A stretch of DNA of 64,000 nucleotides from contig NC_045131.1 of the NCBI RefSeq assembly GCF_007655135.1, forward strand, positions 22,800,001 to 22,864,000, in the 5' to 3' direction. Below the pieces are notes generated by a model, which saw only the letters and a list, made by a program, of their open reading frames with translations, did no database searches and had not been told where the DNA came from. Made by a program: the position numbers and the translations under genes. Below, one piece after another: positions 35,525 through 44,906 of this stretch (position 1 is its first letter; the number at the start of each line of letters is the position of its first letter). This DNA comes from Punica granatum. Lineage: Eukaryota > Streptophyta > Magnoliopsida > Myrtales > Lythraceae.

Positions 35525-36577
35525 CTTTCCTTTCCGTCTATCATTCCTAGCTCTGTCCGTTTGTCTCCTCCTGCTCCCTTTATCCTCAAATCTTACCTAC
35601 AGCCCTCAGATCTCGACCTCAACCCATCACCACCTTCCTTATGCTTCTTCTTTCGAAGGCCACAAACTAGGGAAGCTCCCTCCCTTTATCCCTGCGGTTG
35701 TGGCTGCCGCTGCACCCTTCCTAGAGTTGTCGCTGCCTTGCTTCTTTCTCTCCCTAAGCTGCTTGCTAATCCCTTCCTCGAGCTGCTCTGCTGTTCCTTT
35801 GCCTCAGTTGCTCGCCACTCCCTTCCTTGAGTTGTCGCTGCCCTATTGCCTTCCCCCAAGGCTGCCACTTAGCTGCTTGCTGCTTCCGCATCACATCTTC
35901 TTTCCGTTGCCATTCCAATGACATCTTCTTTCCACTGCCAAGAAAAGGTAGGTTGCCAGCAGAAGCTGCAGAGAAGCCAAATCAGACATCCTTGAATCTT
36001 CCTCCCGCAGGCTCTGCCTTTTCCTTTGAAAACTCCCGTCAGCTCTGAATTTTGGGGTTCTCTACATCTATGGGTTTAACCTTTAATGTCGGTTTCTTTT
36101 TCTTTTCTTTTTTTCATTTTGTATGCAGTGGATTTCCTTTTTAATCATTGGTGGTGGGAATGAGAGGTTTTTGGATTTTGATTTTTTAATCCTGATGTTT
36201 CTCGATGGATTATCTTGGAATAGTAATCTACGGCTTCTGAGTAATTGCAACCTTTTCTTAGATTTGTGTCGAATTCAGAATCTAACTGTGCAAAGATCCA
36301 AGATGTATTTCAAGTTCTAATAACTAGGTTGACTCCATTTCTTTTTGGTTTGTTTCATTTGGTGCTTTCGAGTTGATTTCCTCCCATAATATTATATATT
36401 CAGGACGTTTTGGTTGTGAAATTGGACTACTTTTGTCAATTTAGGCCAATATCGAAATCGCCGTTGACTTCTCTGGCTGAAGGTTTTGCGGTATATATGA
36501 ATTTTACAATTTTTTTAAAAGATTATGATTTTTAGTTATTAGGCATTTGATTTTCTTTTCTTTCTTTTTCTTTTCGA

Positions 36578-36702
36578 TGACAAGAGACACTCATGGGCTT
36601 AAAAATAGAAATCTTAAATATTTAATAAAGAGACACGGATAGTCTCACTGGATATCGAACTTGAAACCTCTTGATCACCAGGCTACAGGTGCATCATTGT
36701 CC
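36578..36702 (-). mobile_element. tRNA-derived SINE copy
   Basis: Minus-strand reading has 'agttcgatatcc' (box B-like), 'gtgtctctttattaa' and 'cccatgagtgtctcttgt', matching the 27258 and 40912 copies. It lies inside the CACTA-like shell, next to its right subterminal array. Confidence 0.65.
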
Positions 36703-37337
36703 TATTTCTTCTCTTGATTTTTCTTTTTTTAAAGACCGTTCTGTTCGGCTGCTGAGACAGGAGCCGAGCAGCAGCATGCTGCCTTTCAAAGGGCAGCATG
36801 CGAGTTTTTTTTAAAACGTGTCGGCGCACTTTTGTGTTGGCACAAGTTTTTTTCTTTTTTTTAAAAGAAAAAATGTCTTTGCTGACACACTTATGTGCGC
36901 TGGCACGGGCAATGGTGCATAACCCAACACAAATATGTCGGTTTAGTGTGAACTCGTGCCGACGCGCAAAGTGCATTGGCACTATGAGAAGTTGGCCCAG
37001 CACACAAAACTGCGTCGGTAGAGGTCAGCTTTTGCTAACGCACTTTTGGGGTGTGTCGGCAAGCTTGGCTATTACAACGCAAAGAATTGTCTTGTCTATT
37101 GCGGTGGCAGAGTCTATGCCTACGTGCAAGTGTGGTGACAAAAGTTTCATTTTGCGTCGGCACATATACTTTTTCTTGTAGATTGATTCTAAGCAACACA
37201 TAGTGATTCGGTTAGGTGTGGTTTCAAACATTTTAGAAAAATGATTCAGTTTCAATCTCCATTTTCAGAAATCGAATTGAACCGATAACCAAATTTCTTT
37301 TACTACAAACAAATTCAAGGTCGATCAAGCGAAGACC

Positions 37338-37383
37338 ATGGTTCAAATGCCGCAACTCTCACAACAGGGAAATCGGCCTATGC

Positions 37384-37424
<41 letters not shown>

Positions 37425-37695
37425 CGGTTTGTTAAAGTTTTTGGGCATCGGGGAAAATCTGCCGATGCTTCAGAAAACGTCAACCAAAGTCTCTTTGGTA
37501 CAGGTGTGCTAACGCTTCCAAATAAGCGTCAGGGCAAACATACCAAGCCCAATGCTTTAAAATGCGTCCGCCAAAACCTAGACTATGTCGATGCCAAAGA
37601 GCATCATGATAGGCCTTTTAATGTTTTGTTTTACAGGATGACCGATGCTTTTGGAAGCGCTGGCCAAAACCCATTCTATAAGGGTTGGCATATGC

Positions 37696-37744
<49 letters not shown>

Positions 37745-37760
37745 AAAAGAAGCAGCTTGA
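37338..37760. repeat. Two (TA)n runs flanking 'gccgatgc' repeats
   Basis: (TA)n occupies 37386-37421 and 37697-37741. Between them 'gccgatgc', 'aagcg' and 'ggccaaaac' words recur in both orientations, resembling a further CACTA-type subterminal region. A 140-codon frame across it is repeat read-through. Confidence 0.5.
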
Positions 37761-37789
37761 GTCGCTTAAACCATTTTTATTAAAAAAAA

Positions 37790-38214
37790 GGTAAATTGTA
37801 CTGATGGTCCAAAAAATTTATAAATATTTTAATATGGTACGAAAAGTTTTTTTTGCTACTTGATGGTACAAAATGTTTCAAAGTTGTTTCAATATAGTAC
37901 AAACCGTTATCTCGCCATTAACGCCATCAAGCCGACGCTGATGGTGCAAAATCGGTTTTTGTGGGACGTTACATGATGGTGCAAAATATTTTGAAGTTGT
38001 AACTTAATAGTACAAAATATTTTACGTAAGTTACATGATGGTGAAAAATTTACAGTCTTGTAAAAGACGGCTTGACAGCGTTAATGGCGAGATGACGGTT
38101 TGTACTATACTGAAACAACTTTAAAACATTTTGTACCATCAAGTAGCAAAAAAAACTTTTTGTACTATATTGAAACATTTATAAAATTTTTTTGACCATC
38201 AGTGCAATTTACCC
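37790..38214. mobile_element. MITE, ~425 bp
   Basis: Ends 'ggtaaattgtactgatgg' and 'ccatcagtgcaatttacc'. The inversion continues inward ('tgctacttgatggtac' with 'gtaccatcaagtagca'; 'cgccattaac' with 'gttaatggcg'). TTAAAAAA occurs on both outer flanks, a plausible target duplication. Confidence 0.75.
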
Positions 38215-38269
38215 TTAAAAAATGACATGATGTTCCCCTTGGAAATGAAAAGGACAATTTACGATGAAA

Positions 38270-38425
38270 GGTTCTTGATGCAGTGGCATAAGGTACCGCT
38301 CAGAATTAAGAGGTCCTGAATTCAATACCTGACAATGCGACTGATTTACTCCTTTATTTAGCTTTATTTCCTTTCCTTGAACTAAACTTATGTACTTCCT
38401 TTATTACCAAAAAAATAAAAGGACA
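38270..38425 (+). mobile_element. SINE-like sequence, second family
   Basis: A tRNA-like head ('tgcagtggcataag' as box A side, 'gaattcaatacc' as box B side) is followed by an AT-rich body and a short A-rich end near 38412. It is not the same body as the 27258 family. Confidence 0.4.
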
Positions 38426-38529
38426 ATTCACACAAAATTTGACAAGTCGTCAAAAATTTGAAAACGCGTTGTCATTCTTCGAAAGATAACACATGATTGT
38501 GTCAATAATCAAGATTGCAAAGCTGAACC

Positions 38530-40430
38530 TCAGTTAATAGTGATATGGACAGGGCCTGTACTTGGGTTCAAACCCATAAAAATCGGTCCATGGGCTTGCT
38601 CCATATGGGAAGGGATCAATTCATTTTCTTTTCCGCCCAAATTTTCTCTGTCTAAGACAACCCACTGTCTCTCTAATTGAGCGGAATTCTCCATCTTCGC
38701 CGTTTCATTCGACAAACCACCGCTCTATCTATACTAGGTTCACTCAATCTGTCTCTTTGTACAAGTTTCTCTTTGCCTTCACCATCTTCCTCTCCTGCTC
38801 CGTCTTCGCCTTAAATTCCTAGCAAGCATCCAATCTCTCAATCTTTTGATTGCACACCTTAATTAGTTCCTTCCCGAATTCCTTGAAGATATCGTATTGC
38901 TAGAACACTCGCTTCAATCTCTTCACCTTCACACCCGCTTCGAGACCTTTTCCCTCTCGATAGTATAACCGAAGCTTCAGTCCTCTCATGCATTCAAATG
39001 AACTATTGTCAGGTCCGAGAATAAGGATGGTGAGCCAAGGGATCTTAAATATAAATTTGTAAGAATATCTTTCTTTCATTTACTGTATTCCGTTATTGCA
39101 CTTCATTTGAAAACTTAAATTTGAAAATAAGAGTGTGGATACCTTAAGGTTAATGATATCATCATCTTACGCTAATTAAGGAAGGGAACATCACGTACGA
39201 CAGCTCCGATCGAGAAGGTTGGGGTCTGGCACATGCGTCAGGGTGTCTGCACCACGACTCTGTCACCTTCTCGTTCCTCCGCTGGACCTTCCCTCACCTC
39301 CATCGCCTGTTCTCCTTCTTCTCTGGTAATTTTCCTTGCTCGTTGTCAATGATAGGAGGATTTCAGCTCATGCTGAAAATTTAAGTCTTTGATTCAGTTG
39401 AGGCGATGAATGTGACTGAGTTTCGAAGAGGTGATGTCAAGGAAGCAAAAGTCGCTTCCTTTGTCGGCCCTGTGATGCCAGTTGTTTCTTTCTTAACACT
39501 AGCATATTCTTTTACTCAGTTCCCAATGGAAATTCAATACCTTTCATTGAGATGATTATGGCCAACCCTTTTAGTTTCCATTTCGATGTTCCTTCTTTAT
39601 CGAGAATGAAAAGAAGTCAAATTTTGGAATTCGCAAAGTAGATTCATGGACGGTGGGAATAAAAACATGGAAATGAGAGGATTATTCCGAAATTCTCAAA
39701 GATGAGCTGATGAGATACTTGTGCTTCATTAGCAACATCACTGGCGGTGCACTTTGAATTTCAAATTACAAGTGGGCATGCAGATGGTACGAGACGAGAT
39801 GTGGAATGGCTATCCGGGTGATGGAGTCCGGGTTGAGTTATTGCCCTCGTTACTTTGTTTGGGTCATAAATTCCTTATTTTGATTTTCTCGGTTTCAAGT
39901 AGAAACTAAGATACGCCATGGGTGTCTTTGATAACTTGCGTTTTGGTCTCTTTAAGTTCAATTTATAGAGCTTTGTGTGCTGATCAATTTTCATTTTCCC
40001 GCCCACTATATTGGACAACTAGGTACTCCCAGTGAGTACGGAAGCGGACGGAACTTTATTGTTATTGAAATGAACTTTTTATTGTATGTGTATACATCTC
40101 CTCTGTTAGCTCTTGTTAGGATTCATGAATTATTATGTAATACTGCATTGGCTAGAGTTGGACAAGAGTCGTCAATTTGATTCATGCGTAATTATATTTG
40201 TCCATATTGCAATTTCGTGTTAGCTTGTTAACATAATCCAAATGCTAATTTGCCTTCTCATATATTGATAACAAGCTATTAACCTGCTACCATAAAATAA
40301 TTGGGTAATTTTATCATAAGCCCGTAACAAGCTAATAACCAGTTGTTAGTGGCATAAATGATTTTTCCTCATGGACCGTCAACTTTTTAATAAGCTGCTG
40401 TCAGTGGCCAATATGTATGTATACCAAGCT
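38530..40430. other. Gene-free stretch with decayed coding-like segments
   Basis: On the minus strand, 38770-38990 reads as a Lys/Glu-rich helix-like peptide broken by several stops (pieces such as FKEFGKELIKVCNQKIERL). On the plus strand, 39197-39325 reads openly up to a possible donor at about 39325. Neither matches a family I can name. The remainder is AT-rich intergenic DNA. Confidence 0.25.
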
Positions 40431-40793
40431 TGGGATGACCCTTGAAAAAGTCAGCAAAGGCAAGGCTTTAACGACCTAAATGTGGGTCGGCACAGGTATG
40501 GTTTGACCGACTAAAAATTTTGAGTCCGCCAAATCGTGACTATTCCGACCCAAATGTGGGTCAGCTCAAATATGCCTTGGCTGACCTATTTTCTCCCAAT
40601 CCACGTGGTCAGTCACCTTAGATCAAGTCTATGGAGACTCTTTCCAAAAAGATTTGTTGGGTCTGTCTCGACCTGACCATAGGTGACCATTTCGGATGGG
40701 TCCAGAGAAGTGTCGGGAGACCTAGGGCGACCAAAAAAAGGGTCACCCCGGGTCCTTTTTTGGGTCGCCCTAGATCACCTCGGTTGTAGTGTA
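40430..40793. mobile_element. CACTA-type right end with 'gggtcg' words
   Basis: The region ends 'gaggtg...ggttgtagtg', which on the other strand starts CACTACAACCGAG, a canonical CACTA-type terminus. Words 'gggtcg'/'cgaccc' recur in both orientations over the preceding 350 bp. The matching left end was not found in this window. Confidence 0.5.
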
Positions 40794-40911
40794 TGTATCA
40801 AGGGAATCACCATTCTTCAACATGGATATATTGAAGAGAAACAATATAATTTAAGCTAATCAAACTCTGTTCTGACTTTGAAGGCAAATAACAAATGAAA
40901 AAATCAAAGGG

Positions 40912-41050
40912 GGTGTAGTGTAGTGGCGTATGTTATCGCCTAACAATTAAGATGTTCCAGGTTCAATGCTCAATGGATTACCCATGTCTCTTATTAGCTA
41001 TTAATATTTTTATTTTATTGCACTATACCCATGAGGCTCCCTTGTAAATG
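40912..41050 (+). mobile_element. tRNA-derived SINE copy
   Basis: 'ggtgtagtgtagtggcgtat' (box A side), 'ggttcaatgc' (box B), then 'gtctcttattagctatta' and 'cccatgaggctcccttgt'. It pairs with 27258-27396 across nearly the whole length. Confidence 0.75.
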
Positions 41051-42361
41051 AAAAATATATCAAAGGAAGGACTATATATGAAGAGATTCTTACTGTCATT
41101 GAAGCTAACATATTCAATAATCAGTGGGTTGTTGATATGTTTCCTTATCCAAATTTTTTCTTCCCAAAAAAGGTTTGCGAGTTTCACCATAAATTTTCAA
41201 CTAAAATTATAAATTATAAACGCTCACACAACGCGTGAGTTATAAGACTAATATCTTTAAATATTTTATAACTAGTCTGAATTTCGCTCGACTAATCCGT
41301 AGTTCATGTGAACACAAAGTAAATTCACGGGACAAGTCAGTTCGGTCATAAGTCATGCTAATGGCTCAATAGAGAGTATTCTCCTACATGGTGTCCAGGT
41401 GACTCGATAATATATCTAAATTTAACTAAAAGACTATGAAAATTTTAATTTTACTAGAAAATTTAGCTTCAATTTAAACATATAACTAACATTGATTACA
41501 TGATTGAACAAAAATTAAAATTAGGATCTTGGAATGAAAACTAGAAATTAAGGAACAAAAGCACTTTGTTCTGATATAGAATTGGATGAAACGATGGAAA
41601 GAGGAAAACATTCCACGGTATAGGAAGAAAATAAATAAATAAAATGAAAAAACGGAAAGGGAAAAAGCAATACAAAAACTTACAAGAGGAGAACCAACCA
41701 AAAAGAAGGAAAAAATGTTCTAAAAAACCTATGGAAAGTTAATAGGTCTAAGCATATAGTATTTTATTTTTTTATGTGAACTGTAATGTCTGGAAGCCCA
41801 TTAAGTTTCGACTAATCCAGTACAAGTCGGGTCGACTTATTAAGAGATAGAATTATCCTAATCATGAATTTTCTCCATTTATAAGACTCAAATCTGAAAC
41901 CTTATTTAAATTAAACAAACGTTGAACCGTTTGAATCAACATAATTATTTAGACTAGATTGTTTTTCCAACTCAGTGGATCCCATCAGGTATTGCAGTCA
42001 AAGTTGCAACTCTTTTGCTAATGCATTGACTTTCTAATCTCGGTGTGATGCATCAGGAAAAGTACTGAAACTTTTAACGCGCAGTACGTGGTGAGATTCA
42101 TTGAGTTTGTAATATATTCTATAGAGTCTAAGCTACTCCTTTGTCATAATTATATCATAGGGAAAATTATATATATTGACCAATGATGCAATTGAATAAA
42201 GCAATTTACAGATTGGACACATGGATCACGAAACCCCCAACATTTCCACGACTAACTTCATTACTACTTAATGAGGAGGTACGACTTAGGAATAAATGGA
42301 AGCACAAATGGCGAGAGGGAAAAACAATAAAGAAAGAAGACGAAGACCTTGGAATAAAAAT
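41051..42361. other. AT-rich gene-free stretch
   Basis: Only short frames, none with a recognisable domain. An 85-codon plus frame at 42183-42440 runs into the next element's end and is not considered a gene. Confidence 0.3.
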
Positions 42362-43526
42362 AAGGAAAAAGTACAAAAATCTCCCTTATGATTTGGGATT
42401 AGAACAAATTGCACCATGTATTTTTGTTATGGACAATTAGCTCTCCTATGGTGTACTCCGTTAGCCTTAGGGGTTACAACGTTTATTTTTTTCATTTTTA
42501 GTCCTCAATTTTTAGCCTTTTAATCATTTTGTTTCTAAATTTTTTTCTTTTATCATCAACTTTTCATTTTTTTCATTTTAGTCCTAAAAAATCGAAAGGG
42601 AATGAGGAGTGTGGAGGGGCTGGGGTCGTCAACTAGCTACCCCAGCCTGCGAATCGATCGAGAACTCCAACTTGGAGTCCCCGGTCGATTTGGGGGTCGA
42701 GGCCGCTGATCACCGAGATCATTGACGTCCTCTATGGGTACCCGTGACCTTGGTAGGGGGTTTGGGGTCGCCGATTGGTGGCCCCAACCCTTGAATCGTC
42801 TAGGGACTCCGAGTCAGAGTTCTGATTGATTCGCGAGGCTGGGGCAGCAAATCGACGACCCCAGCCCCTTCACAGAGGCTACCGTTAGCCACGGAGGTCG
42901 CCAGCGACCTTGATGGAGGGGTCGGGTCGCCGATTGGCTGCCTCAGCCCGTGAATTGATCGGAAACTCCGACTCGGAGTCCCCAATCAATTTGAAGGTTG
43001 GGGGCCGCCAATCAACGACCCCGACCCCTCTACCTAGGTTGTCGGTACCCACGAAGGACGCCGACAACCTTGGTGGAGGGGTCGGGATTGTCGATTGGTG
43101 GCCCCAGCCCGCAAATCGATTGGGAACTCCGACTCGGAGTCCCGGGTCTATTCGGGAGTTGGGGTCGCTAATCGGCAACCCCAATCCCGACCCCTTCACT
43201 GAAGTCGCCGATACCCATGGATGACAACGGTGACCTCGGTGGAAGGGTCGGGGTCATTGATTGGTGGCCCCGACCCCTCATTCTATTTCGGTTTTCTTGC
43301 TATGACTAAAATGAAAAGTCGAGTATAGAAATGATAAAAGAGAGAAGATTTAGAATAAAATGATTAAAATGCTAATTATTGAGAACTAAAAATGAAAAAA
43401 TGACTAACGTCGTAATCCCTTATGGCTAATGGAGTGCATCGTAGGGGGGCTAATTATCCCTAACAAAAGCACATGGTGCAATTTGTTCCGACCCAAAACT
43501 ATAATGTGAGTTTTATATTTTTCCCT
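42362..43526. mobile_element. TIR element, 1.17 kb, with GC-rich tandem core
   Basis: The left (about 42362-42590) and right (about 43300-43526) arms are inverted copies sharing 'aacaaattgcaccatgt' and its complement. The core (42611-43290) is strikingly GC-rich and made of about four head-to-tail units of ~160 bp starting near 42611, 42757, 42915, 43075 and a partial at 43241. Each contains 'gactcggagt'-like and 'ggaggggtcggg'-like words. Frames in the core on both strands are periodic by-products. It is possibly a MULE-type or other non-autonomous element. A related fragment is at 13179-13645. Confidence 0.7.
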
Positions 43527-43613
43527 AAAAGTAATAATTAGAAAAACAAGGGGGGAACATCTCAAATATGGCTTGCAGTTGGTAAGGCAAATTCAAAATC
43601 CACATTATTATGA

Positions 43614-43745
43614 GAAAGTTATGTAATATAATGACACACGCTCTAGTATAGGAATCAATAGATTTGATGTTCGACTCTTGCAAATGAGACTACAAATGTC
43701 TATTTATTTAGGATTATATTTTCCTGTACTAGAGTTAAACCTCCT
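43614..43745 (+). mobile_element. Degraded SINE-like copy
   Basis: The head 'atgacacacgctct' and box B-like 'gatttgatgttcgac' are followed by 'gtctatttatttag'. It resembles the 40912 family but is diverged. From 43746 to 44460 only intergenic DNA is seen. Confidence 0.4.
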
Positions 43746-44468
43746 CTTAAAAAAAAGTCAATGAAAATGCACCCAACCAAAAAAAGAAAATCACAAGTCA
43801 ACTACGCAAGCGGCTCCTGCGTTACTGGTGAATAAAAAAAAGGACTTAGAAGTGAAAGTTCATAGCTAGCGCAAGGTCGAAATCTCTGACATCGTGACCA
43901 ATCGCCCCAATTTTCACGAGATTTATTGACCATTTAATTCTCAAGTGACCACGAAAGACGTTCAACACGTCGGAAGTGATCCTGATGAATAAATGAAACT
44001 AATTCTTAAGATTTAACTCTCATCAACAGGCTTACATCTATAGATCCTTTTACAAAGGTTATGTTGTTGAATCTAGACCATTCAACTTTGTTGCTGCTAT
44101 ACTTGGAATTTGTTTCGTTGCTGTAGGGCAGCTTGCAACATCCTGATTTCATCTGGGGTGGAGATGGACTGTGGCTGGTGATGCGTGAATTTTCTCTATC
44201 TATAAGATTCAAACCAAAATCTTATTTAAGGAGAGTAAACGTTGAACTATTTGAACCAATTTATGTCTGACTCATTTGACCATGTTAAGCATGCATGTTT
44301 CGAGCTGGCCCCCCACCTTTCCATATCATATTTTCGAAGGGGAAAAAAACAAAAATAAAAACTCTCCACCAACTTTGCTCTTTGATTTTTATGTATATTT
44401 TTTTTTCTGCAAGTAGCTAGAAAGTAAATCAAATATCATTTTGCTGAAAAGTCAAACTGATCACATAT

Positions 44469-44475
44469 TATATAA
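44469..44475 (+). promoter_or_regulatory. TATA box of the small membrane-protein gene
   Basis: 'tatataa' lies 141 bp before the ATG at 44610. The implied leader contains two immediately terminated ATGs near 44536 and 44542. Confidence 0.45.
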
Positions 44476-44609
44476 CCCTTCAGCTTGGTTTGTTTCTTCT
44501 ACATCTCTCGATCTTAAATCCCCCCATCTTCAAGAATGTAAATGTAAGCTTTTGACTTATAAAGCAGATCCATCAACTTCCTCACATTCTCTAGGTTGTG
44601 ACCATAATC

Positions 44610-44906
44610 ATGGGAACCGCGATATTCGTGTCGCTTCCGATGATGTTACTCTTGGTGCTTGTAAGCATCGGCTGCTATCACTATGGTAAGAGGAAGGGAA
44701 TAGAAGAGGGCCGGCTAATGGCCGCTCAAGAGCTCGGAGTTCAGCTGCCGCCTCCTGGTCCTTCCCTTTCAATGCCACTCGGAGTGGTGGCTCCTCCACC
44801 CGCACCTGTTGTGCCTCCGCCTCAGCCCTACTTCCCTTCTCCATCTAACTTCAATGCCAACCCGCCGCCTCCCTACCTTAAACAACATCAATCTGTAAAC
44901 CAATAA
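44610..44906 (+). CDS. Small proline-rich single-pass membrane protein
   Basis: A 98-residue protein. Residues about 4-24 form a hydrophobic helix (IFVSLPMMLLLVLVSIGC) followed by a basic stop-transfer patch, YHYGKRKG. Residues about 31-43 are polar (EEGRLMAAQELGV). The rest is proline-rich, with PPPG, APPPAP, VPPPQPYF and NPPPPY. The layout suggests a membrane-anchored protein with an exposed Pro-rich tail, or a secretory protein if the helix is cleaved. The ATG at 44610 (context atcATGGGA) is chosen. In-frame extension upstream starts with GTG and is unlikely in a plant. A TATA box at 44469 supports expression. No named family is assigned and the function is unknown. Confidence 0.6.
   Translation: MGTAIFVSLPMMLLLVLVSIGCYHYGKRKGIEEGRLMAAQELGVQLPPPGPSLSMPLGVVAPPPAPVVPPPQPYFPSPSNFNANPPPPYLKQHQSVNQ

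Larger units (their letters stand above)
27779..37183. mobile_element. CACTA-like shell carrying a nested MULE
   Basis: The left edge has 'acaagaaaaagtgt' (about 27784) and the right edge has 'atactttttcttgta' (about 37167), inverted partners resembling the plant CACTA terminus. Inside both edges are subterminal arrays of 'gccgacacac'/'gtgtcggca' words (27800-28150 and 36820-37165). The MULE 28274-35524 interrupts it, and the shell without the MULE is ~2.1 kb. The segment 35545-36577 between MULE and right array is CT-rich to 36050 and then AT-rich, with no recognised gene. The terminal bases are degenerate, so the pairing is probable but not certain. Confidence 0.45.

Noticed and set aside
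37338..37760. 140-codon frame with runs of Tyr-Ile
   Set aside because: It contains two (TA)n microsatellites and CACTA-like repeats and is not protein-like.
42800..43224. Two ~104-codon frames on opposite strands
   Set aside because: They follow the GC-rich tandem repeat of the 42362-43526 element and show no domain.
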